From positions 1 to 64,000 of the forward strand of contig NZ_FOJS01000011.1 in NCBI RefSeq assembly GCF_900111865.1: a stretch of DNA of 64,000 nt, in the 5' to 3' direction. Source of the DNA: Parageobacillus thermantarcticus. GTDB lineage: Bacteria > Bacillota > Bacilli > Bacillales > Anoxybacillaceae. The position numbers and the translations under genes are program-made. Under the pieces are notes generated by a model. That model was not told where the DNA came from. It saw only the letters and a program-made list of their open reading frames with translations, and made no database searches. Of the stretch, positions 1 to 10,122 are shown in pieces; positions within the stretch are counted from its first letter, which is position 1, and each line of letters opens with the position of its first letter.

Positions 1-85
1 GGGCTAATCAGTCGCCTCCACTTTTCTATGTGGACGCTTCGTTTTGTTCAGTTTTCAAGGAACATTAAACCATCCATTTATCTGA
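1..85 (-). ncRNA. 5' leader of an rRNA operon (16S gene lies beyond the left edge)
   Basis: Read on the minus strand, this stretch carries a boxA-like antitermination element (positions 64-50, core CTTGAAAACT followed by GAACAAAACG) as found in Bacillus rRNA leaders. A small hairpin follows (TCCAC at 17-21 with GTGGA at 30-34). Together with the three strong promoters just upstream, this indicates that an rRNA operon starts here and is transcribed leftward out of the window. No rRNA gene sequence itself is inside the window. An internal 16S-23S spacer would look similar, but the adjacent promoters argue for the leader. Confidence 0.72.
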
Positions 86-91
86 AAACAT

Positions 92-119
92 ATTATAACT
101 AAACATCCAACATTGTCAA
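92..119 (-). promoter_or_regulatory. rrn promoter, proximal (TTGACA-16-TATAAT)
   Basis: On the minus strand TTGACA (119-114) is followed after 16 bp by TATAAT (97-92). Both hexamers are perfect sigma-A consensus. It lies just upstream of the boxA-type leader and is the closest of three tandem promoters. Confidence 0.75.
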
Positions 120-155
120 TACTTTTAATAGTTTTGTTCCTTCGAGCAATTACTA

Positions 156-184
156 ATTTTATTCAATTCATCATACGTTGTCAA
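156..184 (-). promoter_or_regulatory. rrn promoter, middle (TTGACA-17-TAAAAT)
   Basis: On the minus strand TTGACA (184-179) and TAAAAT (161-156) are separated by 17 bp. It is the second of three tandem, same-direction sigma-A promoters feeding the rRNA leader, a usual arrangement for Bacillus rrn operons. Confidence 0.68.
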
Positions 185-244
185 TACTTTTTATTTGATT
201 ATTTGAGCAATTACAAAATGATACTGTTTGAAAAGACGATTTAC

Positions 245-273
245 ATATTACAAACTTATTTCTATTTTGTCAA
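245..273 (-). promoter_or_regulatory. rrn promoter, distal (TTGACA-17-TAATAT)
   Basis: On the minus strand TTGACA (273-268) and TAATAT (250-245) are separated by 17 bp. It is the most upstream of three tandem promoters. The short open frame on the plus strand across this AT-rich region (113-313) is not believed to be a gene. Confidence 0.6.
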
Positions 274-368
274 TATAATATTTTTTCCAATTGCTTCTGT
301 ATTTTTTATATAATAACCATCGAATTACTCTTTACAAACGACATAATTTAAAGAAGGGAGTATATGCA

Positions 369-650
369 ATGGAATGTTCATTTTCTACATTATTAGAAGC
401 GTACCGCCACTTATGGACGAATCGCTCTTTAACCAAAAAAAAGCTGAATGAACAAGAAAGTCAATCACTTCTTTATGAAACGATTGAAAAAGAACTACGT
501 GATGAAATGACGCATCCTCGTGCACGCCAATTACCTGAAACAAAGTTTTATTACGCCATCAACAGAATCATGAATTCCGATCTATCTGAACAAGAAAAAT
601 TATCGTTAATTCACATTCACGTAAACGTGATGGAACAAATAAAAGAATAA
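369..650 (+). CDS. Small hypothetical protein, 93 aa
   Basis: The ATG at 369 follows a good ribosome binding site (GAAGGGAG, 353-360). An upstream in-frame start at 291 lacks one. The protein is hydrophilic, predicted helical and rich in Glu, Leu and Lys, with no signal peptide, membrane segment or cysteine cluster. I do not recognise the family. It stands alone between the rRNA operon promoters, which face away, and the hsp20 leader, which starts about 110 bp downstream. A small cytosolic regulator is possible, but nothing in the sequence proves it. Confidence 0.7.
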   Translation: MECSFSTLLEAYRHLWTNRSLTKKKLNEQESQSLLYETIEKELRDEMTHPRARQLPETKFYYAINRIMNSDLSEQEKLSLIHIHVNVMEQIKE

Positions 651-724
651 TCTGCAATGCCAACATAACTGATGGACAGTCGTTTATTCCTATTCATGCT
701 AATTATTAAAAAATTTTTATTTAA

Positions 725-753
725 TTCAAATAAGTGGAAAGATTATTTATAAT
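725..753 (+). promoter_or_regulatory. Candidate sigma-A promoter of the hsp20 leader
   Basis: TTCAAA (725-730, 4 of 6 matches) and a perfect TATAAT (748-753) are separated by 17 bp. Transcription would start near 760 and give a leader of about 340 nt before the hsp20 start codon. No CIRCE element (HrcA operator) and no convincing sigma-B promoter were seen nearby. Confidence 0.5.
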
Positions 754-759
754 GGTGAT

Positions 760-1096
760 AATCCATACTTTTCTGTGAAATAACGATCCATGAGTGGTTA
801 GGGCCATTTTCACGTTTGAGTGGAGAGTAAAATTTACTCATGGGTGTTTATTATGAAAAAACAGGAGGTGAGCATAATCGAAATTCAAAATCGTCCAGTA
901 ACGGCTCGATAAGCTCTTTTATAGTAAGATCCATTCGTTTAAGATAAATGAGAACACCGTTCCACTAGTTCGATACGTCAAAGGGCTTCCATATTGGGGA
1001 CCCTATTCTTTATAGAACAGCCTTTGTATAAAACGGCGTCATCCAATCCAAACTATATGATGGTAAATAAATCACATCAAAGGAGGCGCTACTTAT
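760..1096 (+). ncRNA. Long structured 5' leader of hsp20 with a short upstream ORF
   Basis: This 446-bp gene-free stretch (651-1096) contains several inverted repeats. CCATGAGT (788-795) pairs with ACTCATGG (836-843), while the latter also belongs to the palindrome GAGTAAAATTTACTC (825-839), so the two folds exclude each other. GTGAAA (775-780) pairs with TTTCAC (808-813), and a hairpin lies at 982-1004. A 19-codon ORF (854-913) has AGGAGG inside it. GCG and TCC at 1036-1044 can pair across the hsp20 ribosome binding site (1082-1089). I recognise no named riboswitch. Confidence 0.45.
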
Positions 1097-1540
1097 ATGT
1101 CTTTAATTCCTTACGATCCATTTCGCCATTTCGAAACAATGCGTAGAGATCTTAACCGATTTTTCGCAACGGATTTTCCATCTTTCTTTTCCCATATGGA
1201 AGATCACATCGGAATGCCGCGCATGGATATGCACGAAACAGAAAACGAATATGTTGTTTCCTGCGATCTTCCGGGTCTAGAGAAAAAAGAAGACGTGCAT
1301 ATCGACGTACACAACAATATTTTAACCATTAGCGGAACTATTCAGCGCCACCAAAGCGTGAAACAAGAACAAATGCACCGCCAAGAACGCTTTTTCGGCC
1401 GTTTTCAACGTTCTATTACGTTGCCATCTGATGCAGCTACAGACAACATTAAAGCAACATATAAAAATGGTGTGCTCGATATTCATATTCCAAAAACAAC
1501 ATCCGGCCTGAAAAAGCGTGTCGATATCGAATTTCATTAA
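1097..1540 (+). CDS. Hsp20/alpha-crystallin small heat shock protein
   Basis: This 147-residue cytosolic ATP-independent holdase would bind unfolding proteins. The alpha-crystallin domain covers roughly residues 37-140, starting with the typical DMHETENEYVVSCDLPG segment. The NGVLDIHIPK strand near the end is the usual GVL-type signature, though the C-terminal I-x-I tail motif is only loosely represented (VDIEF). The start follows AAAGGAGG at 1079-1086. It is a single-gene unit ending in a terminator. Its expression may be controlled by the long leader upstream. A second, divergent Hsp20-like gene lies at 12625-13092. Confidence 0.95.
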   Translation: MSLIPYDPFRHFETMRRDLNRFFATDFPSFFSHMEDHIGMPRMDMHETENEYVVSCDLPGLEKKEDVHIDVHNNILTISGTIQRHQSVKQEQMHRQERFFGRFQRSITLPSDAATDNIKATYKNGVLDIHIPKTTSGLKKRVDIEFH

Positions 1541-1546
1541 ACTAAT

Positions 1547-2715
<1,169 letters not shown>

Positions 2716-2719
<4 letters not shown>

Positions 2720-4239
2720 GACAACTTTTCCTGCACTTTCCGCAAAAAGGTATGAAATGCCTGTTTTCCTTTCTCAGTGCGTTTAAACACGCCGGCATGT
2801 TCTAGGACAGTAATAAAGCGCTGTCCTACTTCATGACGCAAAATGTCCAATACATTTTCTTCCGTAATATTCGAGTAAGTGGCACGGATTTGCTCGTACC
2901 AATCCCAATGTTTTAAAAGCGTTTCGTCCCACTCGGCTTTTTTTGTATTTTGGACAAGATACGTTGCCAATGCATCTAATTCGCCAGCAAGCCTTCCCGG
3001 AAGCACGGCGAGCCCCATGACTTCAATTAAGCCGATATTTTCTTTTTTAATATGGTGCAACTCTTCATGAGGATGGAAAATGCCGTACGGATGTTCTTTA
3101 GATGTTCGGTTGTTACGCAGCACGATATCCATTTCAAACAAATCGCCGCGGCGCCTTGCGATAGGAGTGACCGTATTATGCGGAACATCGCCGCTGTTGG
3201 CATAGATGCCAACGCTCGGATCGCTATACGTCCGCCACGTTTCGTAAATGCCATTCGCAGCTTCAAGCACTTCTTCTTTTTTGCCACAGAGGCGGATCAC
3301 CGACATCGGCCAGCGCACAATTCCTGCCGTCAATGACGGAAATGAAGGAAAAGAAACGTATTCTTCAATTTCCGCTTTTTCCATCGCAAACGTATAGTTT
3401 CCGCCTTGAAAATGATCGTGCGCTAAAATCGAACCACCGACAATCGGCAAATCAGCGTTGGAACCGATAAAATAGTGCGGAAACTTTTCGATAAAATCAA
3501 GCAAGCGCGCGAACGTTTTCCGTTCCATTTTCATCGGCACATGTTCCGCGTGAAACACGATGCAATGCTCATTGTAATACACATATGGAGAGTATTGAAA
3601 ATACCACGTCTCATCCAATAACGTAATCGGAATGATGCGGTGATTCGAGCGCGCCGGATGGCGCCACGTCCCTTCGTATCCTTCATTCTCTTTGCATAGC
3701 AAGCACCGCGGGTACGAAGATGTCGGCGTATCTTTTAATTTCGCGATTTCTTTTGGGTCTTTCTCCGGTTTCGATAAATTGATGGTAATGTCGAGTTCCC
3801 CGTACGCCGTTTTTACTTTCCATTGTTTATTTTTCGCAATCCGCGCTGTTTGAATATAGTTGGACGCTTTGCTTAAGGAATAAAACCAGTCGGTTGCCAG
3901 TTTCGGTTCTTTATGATATTTGACATAAAATTCACGGATCACTTCGGATGGGCGCGGCATTAAACAGTTCATCAGCTTGGCGTCCCATATATCCCGCTCC
4001 GTCGTTGTATTCGTTTGCAAAAGACCGCGTTCATACGCCCAATCTAAAATCGTCTCTAAGATCGGAGAAGGAGAGGTAAAGGATGTGTCCTTTACCTCCA
4101 CCGGCTGCCATTCCTCTAACCGCAACGCCGCCAGCAGTCGATTGCGCGCGTAAACAATATCTTCGCGTGAAAGCAGGCCGCTTTTTATCCCGTATTGGAT
4201 CAGCTGTTCTACTGCCGCCAAAATGTCCGCCACCGTCAC
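2716..4239 (-). CDS. galT: UDP-glucose--hexose-1-phosphate uridylyltransferase (GalT, Firmicute type)
   Basis: GalT swaps UMP between UDP-glucose and galactose 1-phosphate in the Leloir pathway. The 507-residue length fits the type 2 enzymes of Firmicutes rather than the 350-residue E. coli type. The [11 protein letters not shown] segment carries the H-x-H catalytic region, and CLLCKENEG followed by a HPARSNH segment is also typical. I chose the GTG at 4239, which overlaps the galE stop codon as GTGA, in preference to an ATG at 4281 that would overlap galE by 46 bp. It is translationally coupled between galE and the epimerase remnant. Confidence 0.93.
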
Positions 4240-5222
4240 GCACCCCGATATCCGTATGGTTTCGCCTGATGCCATTCCCATGCCGAAGCAACAATATCGA
4301 TAATCGATGTGTATTTTGGTTCCCAGCCAAGCTCGCGTTTTGCTTTTTCCGCGGATGCGACGAGCTTCGCCGGATCGCCCGGACGCCGCGCCATGACGCG
4401 CGCCGGGATCGGATGGCCGGTCACTTTCCGCGCCGCTTCGATCACTTCTTTAACGGTAAAGCCGTTGCCGTTTCCTAAATTGTACACGTTGCTTTCCGCA
4501 CCGCTCCGCAGCTTTTCCACCGCCAGAATATGGGCGTCAACGAGATCAAGCACGTGAATATAGTCGCGAATGCAGGTGCCGTCATGGGTATCGTAATCAT
4601 CGCCAAAAATATGAATCGCTTCACGTTGGCCAAGCGGCACTTTTAAAATTAATGGAATAAGATGTGTTTCCGGATCATGATCTTCGCCAATCAACGTGCC
4701 GTAAGCGCCGGCGACGTTAAAATAACGCAGCGAAATATAGCGGATTCCGTAAGCACGATCGACCCATTTCATCATTTTTTCCATCGCCAGTTTCGTTTCT
4801 CCGTACGTATTCGTCGGCATCGTCGGATCTGTCTCTACAATCGGAATTTGCTTCGGCTCTCCATACACTGCCGCCGTCGAGGAAAACACAATTTGCTTGA
4901 CACCGGACTCGTTCATGATTTCCAGCAATACTTGCGTACCGTACACGTTGTTATCGTAATATTTAAGCGGCTCTTGCATGCTTTCGCCGACAAGGGAGTT
5001 GGCGGCGAAATGAATCACCGTATCGATCTCATGCTTGCGAAATACGTCGCGCAAAAACGCACGGTCGCGAATATCACCTTGATAGAAGATCGCATCCGGA
5101 TGAACAGCCTCGCGATGCCCTGTTTGCAAATTATCGACGACAACGACCTTTTCTCCTTTTTCAACTAAACGATATACCGCATGGCTGCCGATATAGCCTG
5201 CGCCGCCGCAGACAAGAATCAT
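4236..5222 (-). CDS. galE: UDP-glucose 4-epimerase
   Basis: This 328-residue SDR-family enzyme interconverts UDP-galactose and UDP-glucose with bound NAD. The Rossmann motif GGAGYIGSH is at residues 6-14, the catalytic Ser lies in [10 protein letters not shown] near 123, and the YxxxK pair is in TYGETK near 147. The start codon overlaps the galK stop (ATGA, 5222-5219), and its own stop overlaps the galT GTG, so the three Leloir genes are tightly coupled. Confidence 0.97.
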   Translation of the reverse strand: MILVCGGAGYIGSHAVYRLVEKGEKVVVVDNLQTGHREAVHPDAIFYQGDIRDRAFLRDVFRKHEIDTVIHFAANSLVGESMQEPLKYYDNNVYGTQVLLEIMNESGVKQIVFSSTAAVYGEPKQIPIVETDPTMPTNTYGETKLAMEKMMKWVDRAYGIRYISLRYFNVAGAYGTLIGEDHDPETHLIPLILKVPLGQREAIHIFGDDYDTHDGTCIRDYIHVLDLVDAHILAVEKLRSGAESNVYNLGNGNGFTVKEVIEAARKVTGHPIPARVMARRPGDPAKLVASAEKAKRELGWEPKYTSIIDIVASAWEWHQAKPYGYRGA

Positions 5223-6403
5223 ACGCTCATCTCCTTTGCTTCTGCTATTTCTCTCGCTCCGTCACCGATTTTCACGACATAAAAACTAGCTTCATATCCA
5301 ATTTTCCCCGCGTATTCTTTCCCTACTTGTTCAATAAAAGAAGGAATGGACTCATCTTTGACAATGTTCACCGTACATCCGCCAAAACCGGCGCCAGTCA
5401 TACGGGCGCCGATCGTTCCCTCATGCTTCCACGCCGCCTCAACAAGCGTATCTAGTTCCGTCCCTGTCACTTCATAGTCATCGCGCAGCGAAATATGCGA
5501 CTGTTTCATCAGCTCGCCAAAACGGGCTAAATCTCCCTTTTCCAACGCGGCCGCCGCTTCTAACGTCCGCTCGTTTTCCGTCACAGCATGACGGGCGCGC
5601 TTTTGTTCAAGCGGAGAAAGAAGGTGCTTATACTCTTCCAGCTGCTCGCTTGTCAAATCACCGAGTGAGGCAATGTTTATATGTTTCTGCAATTTCGCCA
5701 ACGCTGCCTCGCATGCCGCCCGCCGTTCGTTATACGCCGAATCGGCCAAGCCGCGCTTTTTGTTTGTGTTGGCGATGACAATCGAACAATCGTTCATCGA
5801 AACGGGTAAATAGCGGTACTCTAACGTTTGGCAGTTTAGTAGCATTGCATGGTTTCGTTTTCCCATTCCGACGGCAAACTGGTCCATAATGCCACAATTG
5901 ACGCCAACATATTCATTTTCTACTTTTTGACTCATTTTCACAAGTTCAAGCATATCGATATGCTGCGCGAATAGTTCATTGAGCATGACCGCCGTTACTA
6001 GCTCAATGGAAGCGGACGACGATAATCCGGCGCCGTTCGGGATCGTCCCGTAATACAAAATATCAAGTCCCGTCTCGATCGGGCAAAGCTGCTGAAACGC
6101 GGCGATAATCCCTTTCGGATAGTTCGCCCACCCATGTTGTTCTTGGTAGGATAAATCATCATAAGACACCGTAATGATCCCGGTTTCGGGAAAGTTTTTT
6201 GAGTAAAAGCGGATAAACGGATTGGCTGTTTTGCGCACGAGCGCATATGTGCCGATTTCTAACGCACACGGCAGCACATGCCCGCCGTTATAGTCGGTAT
6301 GTTCACCAATTAAATTGACGCGACCGGGGGCGAAGAAAGTACAAATTTCTTCGTTGCTGTCTCCAAATAATTCAATAAACGTTTTTATTAAATTGGTGAT
6401 CAT
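5219..6403 (-). CDS. galK: Galactokinase
   Basis: This 394-residue GHMP kinase phosphorylates galactose to galactose 1-phosphate. The galactokinase signature [15 protein letters not shown] is at residues 27-41, the ATP-binding GHMP motif [11 protein letters not shown] is near residue 123, and MTGAGFGGC is near the C-terminus. The ATG follows TAGGAGGCATCTTC. It is the first gene of the leftward gal operon. Its promoter region is shared with the divergent EcsC-family gene and contains a tandem repeat that is a candidate GalR operator. Confidence 0.97.
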   Translation of the reverse strand: MITNLIKTFIELFGDSNEEICTFFAPGRVNLIGEHTDYNGGHVLPCALEIGTYALVRKTANPFIRFYSKNFPETGIITVSYDDLSYQEQHGWANYPKGIIAAFQQLCPIETGLDILYYGTIPNGAGLSSSASIELVTAVMLNELFAQHIDMLELVKMSQKVENEYVGVNCGIMDQFAVGMGKRNHAMLLNCQTLEYRYLPVSMNDCSIVIANTNKKRGLADSAYNERRAACEAALAKLQKHINIASLGDLTSEQLEEYKHLLSPLEQKRARHAVTENERTLEAAAALEKGDLARFGELMKQSHISLRDDYEVTGTELDTLVEAAWKHEGTIGARMTGAGFGGCTVNIVKDESIPSFIEQVGKEYAGKIGYEASFYVVKIGDGAREIAEAKEMSV

Positions 6404-6433
6404 GAAGATGCCTCCTAACCTAAATATATCTTA

Positions 6434-6457
6434 AGTAAATATTTTAGTAAAAATTTT
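6434..6457. promoter_or_regulatory. Tandem 12-bp repeats, candidate GalR operator
   Basis: AGTAAATATTTT (6434-6445) is followed directly by AGTAAAAATTTT (6446-6457), 11 of 12 identical. On the minus strand a TATAAT (6463-6458) overlaps the repeat edge, so a bound protein would block galK transcription. Lactobacillales GalR sites are similar AT-rich AGTAAA/TTTACT elements (family knowledge). Weak similarity to a CcpA cre site lies at 6492-6505. Confidence 0.45.
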
Positions 6458-6548
6458 ATTATAGATCAATGAAAAAGAAACATTTTCTTTTTTGAAAACG
6501 TATAATAAGTATCTTATTCCATCATTTTATATATAAGGAGGGTAGCCA

Positions 6549-7331
6549 ATGGAAACAAAACAAATGTTGGAACAAGAACTGCAAACAATCCGCCGCTGGG
6601 AACAAGAGCAAAAAGATTTATGGTTTTGGGAAAAACTTGGGCGCTTGCCGTTTAAAGTGCTCGATAAGCTTACGCCAAGCATTGTACATAAAAAACTGGG
6701 ACAGCTGTTGGATGAGCTTGGCAGCTATATCCAAAGCGGCGGGCAATATTTAGTGAAAGAAGAAAAAATATTGGAGAAGCTGGGCGTCCCGTCGTTAGAA
6801 CAAGCGGCGCAGCTGCCGCTTGCGACCATGGACCGCGTTTGTGATGAATTGATCGACGCGCGCGTGACGTTTGCCCAGCTTCAAGGGGCAACAACGGGCG
6901 TCGGCGGCGCGTTGACGCTGGCGATCGATATTCCTGCTCTCCTCGGCCTTGCGTTAAAAACGCTGCAGGAAATCGCCATCGTCTACGGTTACAATCCGAA
7001 GGAGAAAAAAGAGCGAATTTTTATTGTGAAATGTTTGCAATTTGCCTCCTCCGATATTGTCGGCAAAAAGGCGATTCTTGATCAGCTCACATCGTTTTCC
7101 AACCATCACCAGCAAGTCTTTTCCCAGCTTCAAGGCTGGCGTGAAGTCATGATGACATTTCGCGACCAATACGGGTGGAAAAAGCTGCTCCAATCCGTTC
7201 CGATCGTCGGAATGATTTTTGGATCAGTATATAATAAAATGTTTATAGAAGATATTGCGGAAACCGGAAAGATGTTATATCGAAAACGGCGCATCTTAGA
7301 AAGGCTCCACTCATTGGAAGACGATGTCTAA
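6549..7331 (+). CDS. EcsC family protein
   Basis: The 260-residue protein fits the EcsC family, whose Bacillus namesake is encoded next to the EcsAB ABC transporter but has no defined biochemical role. Features are the helical N-terminus rich in Trp and Glu, the small-residue stretch GATTGVGGALTLAIDIPALLGL (about residues 112-133) that may contact or enter the membrane, and the conserved YGYNP. The ATG follows AAGGAGGGTAGCC. It is transcribed away from the gal operon and ends before the terminator at 7423-7475. No ecsAB genes are adjacent. Confidence 0.82.
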   Translation: METKQMLEQELQTIRRWEQEQKDLWFWEKLGRLPFKVLDKLTPSIVHKKLGQLLDELGSYIQSGGQYLVKEEKILEKLGVPSLEQAAQLPLATMDRVCDELIDARVTFAQLQGATTGVGGALTLAIDIPALLGLALKTLQEIAIVYGYNPKEKKERIFIVKCLQFASSDIVGKKAILDQLTSFSNHHQQVFSQLQGWREVMMTFRDQYGWKKLLQSVPIVGMIFGSVYNKMFIEDIAETGKMLYRKRRILERLHSLEDDV

Positions 7332-7422
7332 GTATACACACATGCGATATTTTTTACTAAAATTTTATCTACATAGTAATGATCTTGCTGTTATAAAGCG
7401 AAAAGGCGCAAAATCGCAAACA

Positions 7423-7475
7423 AAACGCCCTTACTTTGGAGCCACCGACGAAGCGCTCCAAACGTAAGGGCGTTT
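7423..7475. terminator. Long hairpin terminator between the ecsC-like gene and glpD
   Basis: Two arms of 20 and 21 nt (7423-7442 and 7455-7475) pair with a single bulged C at 7463 around a 12-nt loop. On the minus strand the stem is followed by TTTTGTTT, so it chiefly ends glpD. It can also stop transcription from the left. Confidence 0.8.
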
Positions 7476-7506
7476 GTTACTGATTAGTGTTTCCTGTCAC
7501 ACAATA

Positions 7507-9171
7507 TTAATCATGTTCACTCGGAACAACCGCTTGATGCAACGCTTTCTCCAACTCTTCTGTATAATCTGCCGTTTGTTCTTCCGTCCATTGCAAATAA
7601 TCGGCCATAAAAGCAATGACGCGGTCTTTCCAGCGGCGCACAGAGGCGATATCAAATAATAGTGCGCCGGTACGGCGGATGAAATAATCGATCGGCTTTG
7701 CCGCCATTTCGTAGTCAATGGCGTATACAAGGCGGACAAACTGTTCGCGGGAAAGGCCGCATGAATGATCATATTGCTTGCTTAATTCAAATAATTGATC
7801 GACATTAGTGCCGTATATTTTCGCGAGCCGTTCTCCTTCTTCTTTCGTAAATCCAAAGCGCGCCGCTTCTTCGGCTTTTTTCGCGATAAAGGCTGGCAAC
7901 TGCTGCGAGCCGCCGACATCCCCGCCGGAGATCGGCAAATGTTTCGTCTGGCATGGACGGAATGTTTTTCCTTCCTCTTTTTCCAACAGTTTTGCCACTA
8001 AGTCGACAACCGTTTCCGCCATTTTCCGGTAACCGGTCAGCTTTCCGCCGGCGATCGTAATTAATCCTGTCGGCGATTGCCAAATTTCATCCTTACGGGA
8101 AATTTCCGACGGATCTTTTCCTTCTTCATAGATGAGCGGCCGGACGCCTGCCCAGCTTGATTCAATATCATCGGCGGTGATGTTCACGGATGGGAACATA
8201 TAGCGAATCGCGCGCAATAAATAATCGCGGTCTTCTTTTGTCATTTTTGGATTGGCAATATCTTTATTGTAAAACGTATCCGTCGTTCCAACGTATGTTT
8301 TCCCATCGCGTGGGATCGCAAATACCATGCGGCCGTCCGGTGTATCAAAATAAATCGCTTGCTTTAACGGGAACCGTTTTTGGTCGATGACGATATGAAC
8401 CCCTTTTGTCAGCTGCAATCGTTTTCCCGTTTTCGAACGGTCTTTTTCCCGCAGCGTGTCGACCCACGGACCAGCGGCGTTAATCACTTTTTTCGCGCGG
8501 ATTTCATACGTTTGGCCGCTTATTTGATCGCGGCAGCGGGCGCCGATCACCTTGCTGTTTTCATCGTAAAGAAATTGTTCCACTTTTGCATAGTTGACGG
8601 CATTAGCTCCCAATTCGACCGCTTTTTTGATCACTTCCATCGTCAAGCGGGCATCGTCGGTGCGGTATTCGACGTAATAGCCACCTCCCCGAAGCCCCTC
8701 CTGTTTAATCAACGGTTCTTTCTGCAATGTTTGTTTGGCGTTTAACATCGTGCGGCGTTCGCTTTTTTTCACCCCGGCTAAATGGTCATATATCCATAAG
8801 CCGATCGATGTGCTCCACTTGCCAAACGTTCCTCCTTTATGAATCGGCAAAAGCATCCACTCCGGCGTCGTCACATGCGGACCGTTTTCGTACACAATCG
8901 CCCGCTCTCTGCCGACTTCGGCAACCATTTTTACTTCGAATTGCTTCAAATAGCGAAGCCCGCCGTGTACGAGCTTCGTCGAGCGGCTCGAAGTACCTGC
9001 TGCAAAATCTTGCATTTCCACAAGCGCCGTTTTCATGCCGCGCGAAACTGCGTCTAACGCAATGCCGCAACCGGTAATACCGCCTCCTACCACTAATATA
9101 TCGTAATGCTCTTTGCTCATTTCTTCTAAACGTTGGCGGCGTTGTTTACTTGAGAACAATGTCGATGTCAT
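7507..9171 (-). CDS. glpD: Aerobic glycerol-3-phosphate dehydrogenase
   Basis: This FAD enzyme oxidises glycerol 3-phosphate to dihydroxyacetone phosphate at the membrane face and passes electrons to menaquinone. The protein has 554 residues, the usual Bacillus length. The dinucleotide-binding motif VGGGITGCG is at about 28-36. I chose the ATG at 9171, behind AAAGGGGGAA. The open frame extends further upstream to 9246 only because it runs through the leader hairpin. The attenuated leader and the nearby glpP gene indicate GlpP-dependent antitermination by glycerol 3-phosphate, as in B. subtilis. Confidence 0.96.
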   Translation of the reverse strand: MTSTLFSSKQRRQRLEEMSKEHYDILVVGGGITGCGIALDAVSRGMKTALVEMQDFAAGTSSRSTKLVHGGLRYLKQFEVKMVAEVGRERAIVYENGPHVTTPEWMLLPIHKGGTFGKWSTSIGLWIYDHLAGVKKSERRTMLNAKQTLQKEPLIKQEGLRGGGYYVEYRTDDARLTMEVIKKAVELGANAVNYAKVEQFLYDENSKVIGARCRDQISGQTYEIRAKKVINAAGPWVDTLREKDRSKTGKRLQLTKGVHIVIDQKRFPLKQAIYFDTPDGRMVFAIPRDGKTYVGTTDTFYNKDIANPKMTKEDRDYLLRAIRYMFPSVNITADDIESSWAGVRPLIYEEGKDPSEISRKDEIWQSPTGLITIAGGKLTGYRKMAETVVDLVAKLLEKEEGKTFRPCQTKHLPISGGDVGGSQQLPAFIAKKAEEAARFGFTKEEGERLAKIYGTNVDQLFELSKQYDHSCGLSREQFVRLVYAIDYEMAAKPIDYFIRRTGALLFDIASVRRWKDRVIAFMADYLQWTEEQTADYTEELEKALHQAVVPSEHD

Positions 9172-9285
9172 GAAAAATTCCCCCTTTATTGTTAAAAAAC
9201 AAAAAGAGACCACCGCAAACACGATAAGCTTCTGCTTATCATGCATGCATGGTCTCTCCTAAGATCTCCTGACTGATTATTAACT
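9172..9285 (-). ncRNA. glpD leader with GlpP-type transcription attenuator
   Basis: On the minus strand AGAGACCA and TGGTCTCT (9257-9250 and 9212-9205) form a stem enclosing a second hairpin GATAAGC/GCTTATC, followed by a T-rich run (9204-9193). This intrinsic terminator sits between promoter and glpD. In B. subtilis, GlpP with glycerol 3-phosphate lets polymerase pass the equivalent glpD terminator. Confidence 0.8.
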
Positions 9286-9292
9286 TATTTTT

Positions 9293-9321
9293 ATTATAAC
9301 GAAAAACAGTCTGTCTGGCTA
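9293..9321 (-). promoter_or_regulatory. Candidate glpD promoter
   Basis: On the minus strand TAGCCA (9321-9316, 4 of 6) and TATAAT (9298-9293) are separated by 17 bp, with transcription starting just before the attenuator hairpin. Confidence 0.55.
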
Positions 9322-9368
9322 GTGAAATGCAGCGAAAAGTTTTTCATGAGCGTTCTTTTGTATTTTCC

Positions 9369-9929
9369 TTAGCGCTCTTCGTAGTGTTTCCATAAGTCTT
9401 TATTGGAAGTGGTCACTGCGACCGCGCCCGCTTCGAGCGCGCGCTCAACGTCATCGATGGTGCGAATAAGGCCGCCGGCATAAATCGGTTTGCCTGTCCG
9501 TTCTTTCACTTCCCGAATCATATGGGGCATCGCGCCAGGGATCACTTCGATGCAATCAGGTTCCGTTTTTTCAATCAGTTGATAGCTTTTTTCGAGCGCG
9601 TGCGAATCAAGCAAAAAAACGCGCTGAATCGCAAGCACCTTTTTTTGCTTTGCCTTTATGATAACATTTCCCCTTGTGGAAATCAGCCCATGCGGATGAA
9701 ATTCCTGGCATAAATATTCCGCCCCATGCTCATCATGGCTTAACCCTTGAATTAAATCCGCATGGACGATTAGTTTTTTTCCATGTTGGCGGGCATAATG
9801 AAACACGCTTTTCAGCTGCGAAATATGTATTTCCAATAACACTCCACACATATAACGGCTATTTAAAAATTTCTCAAAATCTTTCATCGTCTTCATCGCA
9901 GGGATGATTTTCTGACAATGAATATCCAT
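9369..9929 (-). CDS. glpP: Glycerol-3-phosphate-responsive antiterminator
   Basis: GlpP is an RNA-binding protein with a TIM-barrel-like fold; with glycerol 3-phosphate it prevents termination in glp leaders. The 186 residues match the family. [14 protein letters not shown] at the N-terminus, [18 protein letters not shown] in the middle and the phosphate-binding [20 protein letters not shown] near the end are typical. The ATG at 9929 follows AAAAAGGGGAG. Its target lies immediately downstream in the glpD leader. It follows a small ORF and a two-component system on the same strand, with no terminator seen between them, so it may be co-transcribed with them. Confidence 0.92.
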   Translation of the reverse strand: MDIHCQKIIPAMKTMKDFEKFLNSRYMCGVLLEIHISQLKSVFHYARQHGKKLIVHADLIQGLSHDEHGAEYLCQEFHPHGLISTRGNVIIKAKQKKVLAIQRVFLLDSHALEKSYQLIEKTEPDCIEVIPGAMPHMIREVKERTGKPIYAGGLIRTIDDVERALEAGAVAVTTSNKDLWKHYEER

Positions 9930-9948
9930 TGTTTCTCCCCTTTTTATC

Positions 9949-10107
9949 TTATCTATTTCTTTCTGCTTCAATTTCTTCTAAGCAAGACAATGACATCATT
10001 GTCCGCGGCTTGCAAGTCGCAATTTTCACTCCGCGTTTGCGAAACTTTTCCACAACATGCTCGATATTTTTTTTCCGAATCACTGTACCTTCGTGAAGAT
10101 GTTCCAT
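9949..10107 (-). CDS. Small hypothetical protein, 52 aa, between the sensor kinase and glpP
   Basis: This short ORF starts with ATG at 10107 behind AAAGGTGAG and ends at 9951-9949. It lies 15 bp after the histidine kinase stop and 19 bp before glpP. The product is basic and helical ([18 protein letters not shown] in the middle, EEIEAERNR at the end) with two cysteines near residues 32 and 42 and no membrane segment. I do not recognise it. The spacing, ribosome binding site and coding-like composition support a real gene in the kinase-glpP unit. Confidence 0.62.
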   Translation of the reverse strand: MEHLHEGTVIRKKNIEHVVEKFRKRGVKIATCKPRTMMSLSCLEEIEAERNR

Positions 10108-10122
10108 TCATCTCACCTTTCT

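Noticed and set aside
113-313. 66-codon plus-strand open frame
   Set aside because: It lies across the rRNA promoter block, is AT-rich and hydrophobic by composition, and has no ribosome binding site.
760-1096. CIRCE/HrcA control of hsp20
   Set aside because: No TTAGCACTC-N9-GAGTGCTAA element; the inverted repeats found have other sequences.
8380-9077. Several long plus-strand frames opposite glpD
   Set aside because: Shadow frames of a well-identified gene, with no ribosome binding sites.
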